NCBI GenBank assembly: GCA_025738555.1
Contig: JAOVFP010000009.1
Coordinates: forward strand, 4,526,001 to 4,590,000
Origin: Cyathus striatus
Lineage: Eukaryota; Basidiomycota; Agaricomycetes; Agaricales; Nidulariaceae
DNA length: 64,000 nucleotides
Direction of reading: 5' to 3'
Shown: positions 43,801 through 54,774 of the stretch, piece by piece
Layout: every line of letters starts with the position of its first letter
Numbering within the stretch: the first letter of the stretch is position 1
Translations under genes and position numbers: made by a program
Notes under the pieces: generated by a model
Told to the model about the DNA's origin: nothing
What the model saw: the letters and a program-made list of their open reading frames with translations, nothing else
Databases searched by the model: none

Positions 43801-44962
43801 AATAGAGATAGAGCGAAGTAAAGATAAGCGATAAGCGGGCATGGCTTCAATGTATTAAAGTGGTATGCAGTACGTAGGTCACGGTTGATATATATGCTCA
43901 GCCAGATTACCTTTTCTGAGCCATTGTTCTATTTTGACCAAGAATTTTCAGCGTACATAATTAGAAACAATACCATTTGTCGTCCGTTGTTCATTTGCTT
44001 CTTTTTTTCTGAATGAAAATAGATGTCTCACTTATTGTTCCGCTCTAGTAGGAATACTCTATACGAAACAATAACAACTTTGGAAAACCTACAGTGTACG
44101 ATGTGCAGTAAATAATATGTTCTACAATCAAGTTCAAACCTCCGGGTTTTCAGTTACTTCTTGCAAATAACTCGAGGTATATAATAGTATTAAATGTGTC
44201 CGATGAAGAATTCAGTGAGATACAATTCGACAGCCTCATAAGTAGCTCACAACACTTGAGAACAAGATGTCTTAAAAATAACTCGATTAACTTCAAAACA
44301 GTCGATACAGAACTCTATTAGGAACTCCCAAACACAGACTAATATCCACTTAATATCACACCGGGTACCGTGCCCTACCCTGCTCTTGTGGGCCTTGCTG
44401 GTCGCAAAGTGATTGTTATGTGATTATTATGTGTGTCAGTTGTTTTCTTTTGTTCTGGTTATTTTTAAGTCGCCCGAACTTCGAAGTTGCACACAAACTG
44501 GGAACCAAGAACTTCCAGCTGTTGTTTACTACTGTACTATTTCGACCAACTGTTCGCATCAATTGGAGTGTGACGGTCTGAACCTCTGTTCGATAGTCAC
44601 CGAAATGTGTGACCAACACTGTGCACTGTTCGCAACGAACACCAAAACCTGAGCGTAGCCTATAAGAACCTTGTAAGAGCCCTATAATTTTTCCTTGTAC
44701 CTCTCTTCGCGCCTCACTGTGACCGGTTTACGGTACACAGCTTAGTATTTCATACAGTTAAGTGGCTGAGCAGTAGATTTGATCTAGAAAATACATATAT
44801 ACACTTATCTGTGGTTGCTTGAGTTCAATTCCAATGAGACAGACCTGCCACTGTTCCATTTAGGGAAAGGCCGGGATTAAGTAATACAATAAATACTTGG
44901 TTTACTTTAGTTTTCACAGCCCAACATTCCCACTCACGTTTAGCTACTTACCTCACTCACCG
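43801..44962. other. No convincing gene; possible tRNA-derived SINE at 44755-44895
   Basis: AT-rich DNA with short frames. At 44760-44890 TGGCTGAGCAG and, about 55 bases on, GAGTTCAATTCC resemble RNA polymerase III A and B boxes, followed by a TAATACAATAAATAC tail. No second copy of this unit was found in the window, so it is only a suggestion. Confidence 0.3.
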
Positions 44963-45878
44963 ATGTCAGAACATCATTCTCAACGACTGGTAAGCACAAC
45001 ACGTTCACGTTTATGTTCAAATAAAATAACGAATGCAGAGCTCAGGTTCTGTCAATATCCTCACAATTACCAACCTCGTCGTCGACCCTCAAGGTCAGCC
45101 AGTCCTAGTTTCACTACCACGTTGTGGGGCAGTCGAAAAGGACGGTAAAATATTCATGAGACTTCTCAAAGCAGTTCCCGGAACCCAAAAATTTGAACTT
45201 GAAGTTTCGGTAGAGGATGAAATAGGTGAAGGGAGATGTGGCACTGTTTTCGACACCACATTGGTGTCCCTGTGGGAGAACACTGATCCCAATCCGCACC
45301 TAATTGAGTCCCCTGGACCTGAATACCTTCCGCCTCTGGTGCTGAAAATGGCGGATGAGAGTACAATGATGGATTTACGGAGGGAGGCGCTAAATTACAA
45401 CATACTGCGATCTGTTCATGGGATGGCCATTCCGAGGTTTTATGGATGGTTCAATGTAACACTTGAGGAGGGATTTACAATTCGTGGTGTCGATTCGGAG
45501 GGGAATGAGAAGCATACAATTTCTGTTTTGGTGCTTGAACGTGTTGGGGATGCGATATCGTTGAACGAGACGGAGGATGAAGTGTACGCATGTGTTCCTA
45601 CCGTCTATGGCTGTTATCAATGACTAGTTTTTAGAGAAGACATTCGTAACTTATTAAGGCATATTACATATAAAAGAATGGTGCACGGGGATATACGCCG
45701 GTGGAATATATGTCGAGTACCAGAATCCTACTCTGGTGTGTATCGTCGTGCTCACAAGAGGATACATAGATTTCGCATTATCGACTTTGAGCTGTCGAGG
45801 ATTAATGACAAGTTACCGACACCTAACATTGCCACACGCCAGATCATAGAACTTAATGACTTGTATCGAATACGATAG
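44963..45878 (+). CDS. Protein-kinase-like protein (paralogue 1)
   Basis: Three exons (44963-44989, 45039-45583, 45635-45878) join to 816 bases, 271 residues. The residues of a small protein-kinase fold are visible. There is a glycine loop EIGEGRCGTVFDT, Lys in LVLKMA, Glu in LRREALNY, and the hinge-like VLVLERVG. The catalytic loop is VHGDIRRWN (Asp 210, Asn 215) and the metal-binding triplet is DFE in RIIDFELS (Asp 241). The chain ends soon after DFE, so most of the C-lobe is absent, as is common in this agaricomycete kinase-like family. The last intron is placed at 45584-45634 because the nearer acceptor gives a stop. It is the same size and design as the gene at 56923-57878. Substrate unknown. 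Confidence 0.75.
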
Positions 45879-46129
45879 ACACTGTCATGTGCTTTACTGT
45901 GGGCAGTTATAGTCTTGTCAGTAACACTTTTTTACGGTTGGATTACATGAATATATCCAAGTCTGGGAAGGATCTGAATCATAATATATTTCGTGGTACG
46001 ATAATGGATCACGACTCGGTCTTTCATGAATACTGGTCAGTCAAATCAAGCCAAATTCTGAGTTAACGACGGTTATTTTCATATTGAGACTTAATAAACC
46101 GTGATATCAAATGTACACCTGCTAAGCCC

Positions 46130-46740
46130 GAAAGCCCGTAACTATCCCTCTCATCGTCTTCATCAACGTTGCCGGCCACCAATCAACGGACACTCCTCTC
46201 GTCTTCGTGGGCCGCTTCCTCTCATCGTTTCCACCCTTTTTCTCCTCACTTCACCAGTGTTGTGGGCGCCGTCGACCACCTCCCCGGATACCTGTTACAT
46301 TGTTACCCTCTTCCTCACCAACGTTTCTACCCACCGTTAGCCACATCCCGCTCCACCCTCTTGTCGTCGTGTGTCGCATGAACCCGTCGTTACCACCCCC
46401 TTTCTCCTTGTCTCCACCAATGTTGCTGGCCACGGTTGACCACTGCTCTCCACACCTCTCGTTGTCATGTGCCGTATGTGCCCTCCTGCCTATCTTTTAC
46501 CTCTGCTCATCGACATCTACTCCTGCTACTTGCCGTTCCCCACCCCTCAGCCCGCCTCTTAGCCTGCCTTTCAGCTGATTACATTTCTACAGTAAGATAA
46601 CAGTGACTATGTTATCTCGTCGCTGATTCTCTTCGACAACCACACAGTCAATCACTAATGTTGTAGCCACCGTTGGCCACTTCTCTCTCTTCATACTACG
46701 TGCATGCTATCAGGTACCTGCCAGCCCTTCTCGTCGTCAT
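46130..46740. repeat. Pyrimidine-rich degenerate minisatellite
   Basis: About five to six degenerate units of roughly 90 bases repeat a pattern of CACCAATGTTGCTGGCCACC, then GTTGACCAC, then TCTCGTCGTCATGTGCC. Recognisable unit starts lie near 46160, 46250, 46320, 46420 and 46650. Overlapping frames in several phases are Ser/Pro/Leu-rich and are best read as by-products of the repeat. It lies just beyond the 3' end of SET3 copy C. Confidence 0.65.
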
Positions 46741-49337
46741 GTGCCCATCGACATACGTGACAACGTCGAATGCTCGTGCTCCAGGTTCAACAGGTGGTCT
46801 CGTTTATCGGGGAACGGTGGGGACGTGAGAGGCGACCAAGGGGTATTATTGCCGAATAGAGATTCTCCCGTGGGCTGAGGTCTTGGGGAAAGGGGAGAGA
46901 TTGGTGTAGGCAAGGTGGAGTGTGTATAGGCGAACTTGGTGTTGAGAGTGGTGGGTAGAGGAGCCGGCAATCAAGTGATAGACGAAAGAGAAGAATGCTC
47001 TTTGTGTAGGGGAATGGAAGATGGGTATCTCTCCTCTCCAAGACTATGCATCGAATGCGTGAGCGGAATGTCGAGCTCGTCCATCTCGACGTCACCATCT
47101 CCAGACGCAGATGGCTCCTCCATGGGTAATGGTGGATGGTCATGCAGTAACAAAGCCACCGTAAGCGTATTCGGCGACGATACTTCTGCCTCAGCCTCCT
47201 CCTCTCCTTCTTCCCTCGGCAACTGGCCAATCTCCAATGAATCCCTACGCCTAAATGCGCTCCAGTTCATCTGAGGTGACCCCAAACCTTCCTCCACGCC
47301 AGGATCAACATCCACGGCCCTCTCCTTGTCTTTGACCTTCCCTATCCCCAGCCCAACTCCCAGCGTTTCAGAAATCGATGCGTTATTCGAGCCAATGACA
47401 GCGTAAGCGCCCATGACTGGCATTACCAGCGACAACTTGGCAAAGCGCATCGAGGACGACGTCGCGGGAGGTGGGGGAAGTGGGAGTGTGTCGAGCTTGA
47501 CTGTCGAAGGGCCAGCAGCCGCTACATCACCTACAGAAAGAGGTCAACAAAAGGTATGGACACGAGCATTAACAACTTACCTTTCTCGGTACCAGAGTCA
47601 CCATCCATGACCTCGACTCGAAACTGATCAATCGGCGATGATAAGAAACGATAGATTACAACGAACGAAAAACGTACCCTTCCTCCGACAGAAAATCGGT
47701 CGAGACTTGCCATCCGTGTCATCCACTGGTTCTTCTTCCTCTTTCTCTGTGCCTGCACCATCTGACCCTCTCCCTCGTCTTGAACCCCCTTCGATGACCA
47801 ATGAGCGGTCCCAGATCCACCCCTTCCGCTTTCTCTCCAGCAGCGGTACCTGAAGCAGGAAACGCAGATCCAGAAATGGAAGAAACGACTTTCTCGTTGA
47901 CGAATGCTGCCATTTGAACTAGGGCGCAGTCTTTTGCGCGTGCGCCGCATGAGCATGTTGTGAATGTAGATGAGAGGAGGTGGAGGATGTTGGATATTTG
48001 TTGGCGGAGGTGGGCGTATTGCTGTGGGCTGGTTGGTTGGGCGGTGGTTGGTTGTTGGTTTGAGGTGGGTGGGGGGGGTGGTAGGTGACGTAGTAGTTGG
48101 TGGTGGTGGTGCGGTTGAAGGTGGTGGTGGTGGTGGTGGTGGTGGTGGGACAGTCGTCGATGGTGGAACAGTTGTCGCATTCGGCACATTCGCAGTCAAT
48201 GGAGAAACAGGCGCCAAAGCAGAAAAAGAAGAAAAAAGCGGCTAGCTAACGTATCGGTAAACCAAAACCCCCATCCAATATTCAAAAAAACAACTCACGG
48301 AAACATATGAGGACTCTCAATCAACGCTGGCAAACTATGAATCGCATTCCCGTCGTCCCACTCCCAACCAAACATAACCTCATTGGCCTTCAAATCCCTC
48401 ACGCGAAAATCCCAAACGAAAGCGCCGTATCACCCTCCTTTGCCTTTTCAGGACAAAGGATAGGACGAATGACGGCGTTAGGTCTGCATCCACTTCGTAC
48501 GAAACGGCCTTTGCTGCCGGACATACGAGCGTCGAGGGCAACGTCCAAAGGCGGCCCTACGAGATGTACGAAAGGGCGCGGCATACCCGGATGCGTGTAT
48601 CCATTGGGTGGGTCGGAGAGGTACGACGATAGGGGTGTAATACGACTCGTATACGGGGTAATGAACGATTGCGTCCTGATAGGCTGCACTGTATGCACCA
48701 CGTATGAAGGTGGCCGAATCGAGGGGTGCGAGTGGAGGCTTATGTATGGTGGAACTGACATAGGCGGGAGGGGTTGGAGAGGCTGCTGCAGTGGTTGGGG
48801 AACGCGCGATTGAGATTCGGCATCCCGAGCTCCCCCTCCCCGGCGTTTCCAGTCTACGCCTGAACTCCTCCTATTCCTCCCAGTGGTAGCAACGCCCTCC
48901 TGCTCCAAGACAGACCCCCACCGCATCATCTGCACCCTAACTGCCTTCTCCCTATCAAGCTCACGGAGGACAGCATGCTCTAGCTACTCTTTTGTGTATG
49001 AGTGGGATCTAGAAGGGTTAGTATTAGGGTTAGTATTGCGAGACGAGAGAGAATAGAAAGATGTACTTTGAGATTCTGAGGTTGTTTGAGACATTGTGGA
49101 ACTTTGGTGTGAGTAGGGTCTAGAGGTGGATGTAAGAGGCGGAGAGAAGAACAGTGGTGTCGATGGTCTTCGGGGGTTCGCTAAGATCGAATGATGCGGT
49201 ATAGTCAAGCCCTGGTCAAGTTGAGCTGAGAAGGCATATGTCATAGATGGGGGAGATGACGATGAGAGTGAGTTGTGATGGAGAGGAGGGTGTGGATGAA
49301 GATGACTGTCGTTCGTCTCCCCAACCTGAGGTATCAC
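46741..49337 (-). pseudogene. SET3: SET3-like gene, copy C (SET domain, no PHD)
   Basis: The 5' part reads MSQTTSESQSTSFYSLSSRN and then jumps to REKAVRV-like sequence (AVRVQMMRWGSVLEQEG), skipping the PHD finger present in copies A and B1. The SET region has PFVHLVGPPLDVALDARMSG, GRFVRSGCRPNAVIRP and LSFGIFA, then TGA from a one-base loss (about 48402), exactly as in copy A. WEWDDGNAIHSL follows in another frame, then CECAECDNCSTIDDC, a (GTG)n-rich stretch at 48090-48165, LGPLIGHRRGFKTRERV, and RFAKLSLVMPVMGAYAVIGS with acidic sequence after it. It keeps the most continuous order of blocks, though it is not functional. Confidence 0.85.
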
Positions 49338-49469
49338 CGTGACGTGACGTTTCTAAATTTAGGCATATTCCCACACTAGGCTTCGGACATGAGTTGGAAA
49401 AAGTGTGTATGTACTCGAGAAGGTATGGTTTATGGAGTTGCAATGTCTACAGGTTCACCCGATCGAATT

Positions 49470-50955
49470 TCATCCCCGGAATTCACGCTCCCAACTGCTG
49501 CATGAATATCTGAACTCGACGCCTGTTATGGTGTTGTTCGTCGATAAGTCACGTAGTTCTCGACGTGCATTCAGCGCAGTCATAAATGCATTAGCATATC
49601 TAATTAGTAGCGTAACGAAAAATAATGTTAGATAATAGAATCAATGACTTACACAATATAGAGGAGAATCATACTAGATTTATTATAAGTGTTGTTGCAT
49701 GTTAAAAATGAATGATATAACTTACAAACAAAGGTCGAAGTTAGTTTCCGAGTAGCCAATAAACGTTACGAGCACAGCCGTTGCCATCATGGAAGTCGGC
49801 AGACCGGTTTCGAGAGCTGTCGCAATGAGCTTATTCAGCAGTTTCGATATGCCCTTCAATGTCGACCGTTCACTGCGGGCTTGGAAAAGCTGTTGTGCAG
49901 ATTGTTAGAGAGAATGATTTGCAACAGTTTGATGCTTACCAGAGTGGACATCGTAATATTAATTATTACGTTGCATGTTAAACCGCCGATGAGCCACAGC
50001 TAGAAAGCAAATTAGACAAGGAAATGTTGGAAAAAAAATGCTCACAATAGTCAGCGTATTAAAAGAATGCTTAGCTGAAAGTCTCCGGCCTGGGATATTA
50101 AACTGGACGGAGAAACATGGGACTAGGAGAGGCGATTATTAAACGGCGATACGTACATGTATGCACTCAGCGGTCGCGCTAATGAATTGAGTAAGGGAAA
50201 GCTATACAAGCAAGCGAATGAGCGTTATCCTTCATAGACAAAATGTGGCTTACAGAATAAACGAATGCACAGATGTAGAAAACAGTCTTGCTGGATCTTC
50301 GAAGCATGCGCATTCGCCTGTATGATGCAATGTTAATATGTCTAAATTGAAACAACAACATCCATACCATCCAAAGAAGAAATGGACAATGGTAGAAACT
50401 ATGTGGAGTATTGGATCAATTTGACTGGTTACAGAACGGATTTCGTACCAAATGCAATCGTCGGGGAAGGTAATGTTGACCATATTGGAATAGGTGGAGG
50501 CGGACCGCTGACGACATGACGTCTAATTATAAAGAAACGCCACACTATAAACATCACAAGGCCGGAGAAAACTACCGTTGTGAATATCACGATCATGACT
50601 GCATAGTACAACTATAATCAGAGGTATAAATTAAGGGGAAATAAGAACCACTCACCGAATATGCGAATGAACAGACGATCTTTGAGTCGGTACACAGTAA
50701 AGTACTTGAACAGTTGTAACACGAAGACACCGGTAAGTGCCCAATATCCTGCAAATCCAAAAAGCTGAAATCACAGAATAAGTGACACCTAAGAATAAAT
50801 ATCGTTCACGAAACGTACAACAGGTAATCCCCTACAGGACTGTATTAAGTCCGGATGCAATGTAACAGAAAACGAATGACATACTCATACGCGGTCATCA
50901 GCATCACATTCTCACTCATTCCTGGCCCATCAGATTGACCTTGAGTGGCGGCCAT
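49470..50955 (-). CDS. DUF6534 multi-pass membrane protein, second copy
   Basis: Exons on the minus strand parallel the gene at 34896-36407. They read MAATQGQSDGPGMSENVML; LFGFAGYWALTGVFVLQLFK with VYRLKDRLFIRI; YYAVMIVIFTTVVFSGLVMF; VSTIVHFFFG; MRMLRRSSKTVFYICAF; LWLIGGLTCNVIINITMS; LFQARSERSTLKGISKLLNK with ALETGLPTSMMATAV; and YANAFMTALNARRELRD. Near the end about seven extra bases shift the frame relative to the related fragment at 52474-52634, changing the last 15 or so residues and moving the stop to 49470-49472. The core domain is unaffected, so the gene may still be used. Confidence 0.6.
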
Positions 50956-52473
50956 GTTATATTGGAACTTGAAAGAAGTGGATAAAGAGAGTGGTGAATA
51001 TAAATGAAAGTAATGGCACGCTGTGCCAGTAAGCACACTAGTTGGCGTCGTCGACGTTCTATATAGTGGAGGGTAAGAGGAAAGACACCCTGGTTGCTGG
51101 AAGGATGGGCGAGCTCCCTGATAGTGAGGATCCCGTGCAAGTCCCCGTAGAAGCAAGTAATTCAATGTACTTACGACGCGGCAGCCCAGCCAAAACTAAC
51201 TGCAATTGGGATCATGGTTCTCCTTTTTAGTTGGACTAGGCTATAAATCGAAGGTGTTCATTGATGTGACGCGTGGCGGGGACCTGGGGTCGGGTGGCAA
51301 TTATGGCATGTGGTTTGGCTCCAGTTTTTAGTATGAGCAGGCGCCTGTGGATCAGACCCACGGAATATATATAAGTGATGAATTCAGATGTGGGCTCACC
51401 GACTACTTTCGGAATGTGTAAAGTCGTGATTACATGGATGATGGAAGCACTGACTGTGAGGAAGGAAGAATTGCTGCTCAATGCTCATAGGTTGGGAGAA
51501 AGAAAGGAAGTCGAGGACTGGAAATGTCATCCAGCTGTCAACGGTGTTCGGGATCTGGAATACGGAATAGATGGAACGGACACTCAGAAGTGACACAGAA
51601 TTGCGAACTTGAAACTAACTATGCCTGTCACCTACTTCTAAGGGGTCCAGGGTCCGATTGCTCCGCGAATTGTGAAGCTGGGGTACCGCCATGAAAATGC
51701 TTGGCAAGGAACACACCAATGACAAAAAAGAGGGAGTTGTAGCAGGAGTCCCTCCTAAATGGTAGCGGTGAATAGTTCAACGAACATTGAGTAGCGGGCA
51801 TGTAAGACAACGTGGATGGACAAGATAAATTCAGTGTATGTCCAGGAGTCCAGGAATGCAGCGCCACGTAGTTATTAAATGTTCCCGCTTGAATGCACAC
51901 TTGAGATTAGCCTTAGTCAGTCAGTCATTCGTATGTGTACATATCTGAACTGCCGGACACACATAGCAACCAATTACTGGAACAGCTCCAGGCTCGGTTG
52001 TCCTACACGTTCACCGGAATTGTGCATAGCACTATGTACAATTTGTTTCTGCAAGATCATTAGATCATCTTAATCAATAATCAGCCTATGAATTTTGTTC
52101 GGATATGCACCATCTTCGGTTCTTTCAATAGGGGAATTCAAATTAGAAGATACGCGAAACGATACAGGCGATTGTAACGCGTCCTAGCAACAACACTCGG
52201 CGATCACTTCGGAGTTCATAAGTTTGAGATTACACTTGCTCACTACTTACCTGCAGACTTTCATCGTGTTCACTGAAAAATTAAATATAGTAGATATAAA
52301 CAATTTGTAGCGATATCTGTAAGTAAAAAAAAAGAAAATGCGAAGAGTGTGAAAGTTTTAACACTCCGTTTGAATTTTCAATGACTTTTCGGCAGGGTTG
52401 TAGCAACTGATCCGTATCGACGCTACAAAACAGTCATATTTGAATTCCCCTAATGTGAGTAAAATCACCTGAA
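50956..52473. other. No gene seen
   Basis: Short frames of 60-90 codons on both strands with no family resemblance. The left end may hold the promoter of the minus-strand DUF6534 gene. Confidence 0.5.
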
Positions 52474-52634
52474 AACACGTATCATACTCACAGCTGAACA
52501 TGGTTTATGGAGTTGCGATGTCTCGGCATCAACCATGTCTGCAAGCTCACCAGATCGAATTTCATCCTTGGAATTCACGCTCCCAACTTCCGCGTGAATA
52601 TCCGAACTCGTCATGGTGTTGTCTGTGGACATCG
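52474..52634 (-). pseudogene. 3' end fragment of a DUF6534 gene
   Basis: The minus strand reads MSTDNTMTSSDIHAEVGSVN, then SKDEIRSGELADMVDAETSQ and LHKP. This matches the last exon of the DUF6534 gene at 49470-50955 at the DNA level (49430-49560), with the frame not shifted. Nothing upstream in the family is present; plus-strand FunK1 sequence starts at about 52635. Confidence 0.75.
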
Positions 52635-53639
52635 GTGAACCAGGCATCGCCGAATAGGTTATTAAAGCATATTGGCCTGAAACTCGCCGACGCAACGAAG
52701 TGGACATTATTAATAAAGCCATTGATGCTTTAAACAACTCGAATAATAAACATTTGGTCAAGCACCTTCCGAAACTCGTCGCATGGAAGGATATAGCTTC
52801 CTCGGATACTGGTATCATCGCCCGCGCATTAGAAAAATCAATGGGGGATGAAAAATCACCCCCCACTGAAACGTATCCGCGTGTTCTTCGTTTGATTCTT
52901 TTCCGCCATCTTAAGCCTTTGGACGGGGTAAAAAAAGAGGACATATTTATAAAGGCGCGGCTGGGGTGTTTCACTTTTGGGTAACTCTTAGCATTTCGAG
53001 CGCTCGCGAATTATAACTTGTTTTATTCCAGGCCATTATCATCTATGGGAGAACGGTATTGAGCATGGTGACATTAGCGTTTGGAATTTAATGTGGGATA
53101 CCGTTGACAAGTGTGGCGTTCTGAACGACTTCGACCTATCGGTGATTAGAGGATCGTCTGAAAATCGTGGAGGGGAGCGGACCGGAACCCTGCCTTTTAT
53201 GGCTCGGGATATTCTCACTGAGGAATTCATGAAAGATAATAAAGACAGGAAGTACGTGCATGAACTTGAATCATTCGTATGGGTCTTCGCCTGGTTTTGT
53301 TCGAGGGATGAAGCACTGGATTTAATGAAATGGCGAAAAGGCGACATTAAGACCGTCAGTGGTGTAAACCAGCTTTTTATTCGTGGGTTTCCTAGCCTGA
53401 CGCCGGCAAGTGGTAGCTCGAGTGCATGGAGAAAGTGCAAATTGTTGTTACAACTTCTGCGTCACCTCGATACCGTTCAAGATATTCGGGTTGATCTTAA
53501 GGTGCCAGGAGAGCACGACTCCCGTGTTCTGTATGACGAGGTCTTGAAGATATTTGAATCGGACTATACTGTCCGCGATGGTTACGATTTCAAAAATAAT
53601 ATGAGGGAGGAAGTGTGGCAGGATGTAGACAAGAAATAG
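52635..53639 (+). pseudogene. FunK1 protein kinase, 5'-truncated
   Basis: FunK1 kinases are a large family of multicellular fungi. The first part reads GEPGIAE, stop, VIKAYWPETRRRNEVDI, followed by SSDTGIIARALEK and PRVLRLILFRHLKPLDGV. After an intron ending at about 53034 come HLWENGIEHGDISVWNLM (catalytic loop), GVLNDFDLS (metal binding), RTGTLPFMARDIL, and HELESFVWVFAWFC, to the stop at 53637-53639. The glycine loop and the FunK1 N-terminal domain are missing: the left border abuts the DUF6534 tail fragment. The TAG at about 52660 and the lack of a matching splice phase between the two parts suggest decay, although the catalytic segment is intact. Confidence 0.7.
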
Positions 53640-53926
53640 TAGTTTATGTTGTACTGGTTTCATATCTCGTACTTATGTACAAAGTACCATGGGCGGGAAT
53701 TATATCTGCATATCTTGGATTCCTGTTTATTTTCACGAGAGTGAGTCGTGACTGTTACTTAGTTGGTAAACAAGCTCAATTGTTGGAACTTTGATCTTTT
53801 CGTTGTTCCGGGTTCCTAGAGTGGCGTGCCTCAAACAGGTCATGCTACGAATTCTTCAATTGCTCTGGAACGAGTTCCATGTCAAATTGCTCGATTGAAA
53901 ACTTGTAGGGATAATTTAATGATGAT

Positions 53927-54425
53927 AACATTTAGTTTTCTTGGCATGGTCTCTATAGTCTAGCCAACACCATCACTCCTGTACTTCAACATTCTCTTAT
54001 CGACTCTTCCGTCGTACCTCATCATCGGCGTTCAGTCAACTCCTGCTGCTTCTACACCGGCATAATACAGCTAGTAAGTATGTGTTTAGATATATTACAA
54101 TACTTATTGTGTATTCTACCGATGATCTGCCGTCGTTCGTATTATGTATCTACTCTGTTTACTAAGTCATGTGTTGTATATATTCAATTATATATTTGCC
54201 TCTGGCTACTTCGATTCCCTGGTGCTTTCAAGAGGTTGGCAAAGTAGCTAAGTGTGTCGTTTAATTTAAAAATACGATATAGCACAACACTGAATAGCAA
54301 ATTATGCTACCACAACCGACAATAAAAACAAATCCTGCCAAAGTTAGCAACAACCAGTTCGGTCACCAGTTACCACCGTTAGCAATAAATACAAATACCT
54401 AAGATGCAACCCGGAGTTTTATTGA
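53927..54425. repeat. Dispersed repeat, inverted partner of 8471-8962
   Basis: Runs from AACATTTAGTTTTCTTGGCA to CCGGAGTTTTATTG and equals the reverse complement of 8471-8962 with few differences. It is non-coding as far as I can see. Sharp borders on both copies indicate either an element or a recent segmental duplication. Confidence 0.85.
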
Positions 54426-54774
54426 ACTGCACGTTGCGCGTCTTGGTATACCAATGCTTGCAGTGGGGGCTATGAACTCGGCTTCTAACCAGGTATCGGA
54501 CAGCAAGGCGACGACGACGAAGTCGTCCACTCATTTCAGAATGAGCCAAAAGCCCGACGCTTTGTAGATTGCGACCAGCATGTCCTCTCCCCCGCAACGC
54601 CCGAAACCTCGCAACCCCGGTGAGGACAGAGTACGGAACGTAGGCATAGCTGGCAAATGCAGCATTGATACGGGGTAATAATTTCGGTGTCACGCACAGG
54701 ACAAAAGTACTACTTATAGGTGGAAGGAATGATGATACTGTGTATTACATGATTACATACGCCTTCAGTCACTG
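54426..54774. other. No gene seen
   Basis: Spacer between the dispersed repeat and the 3' end of the PD-(D/E)XK gene. One unrecognised minus-strand frame crosses it. Confidence 0.45.

Noticed and set aside
46207..46578. 123-codon plus-strand frame
   Set aside because: It reads through the minisatellite and other phases are open too.
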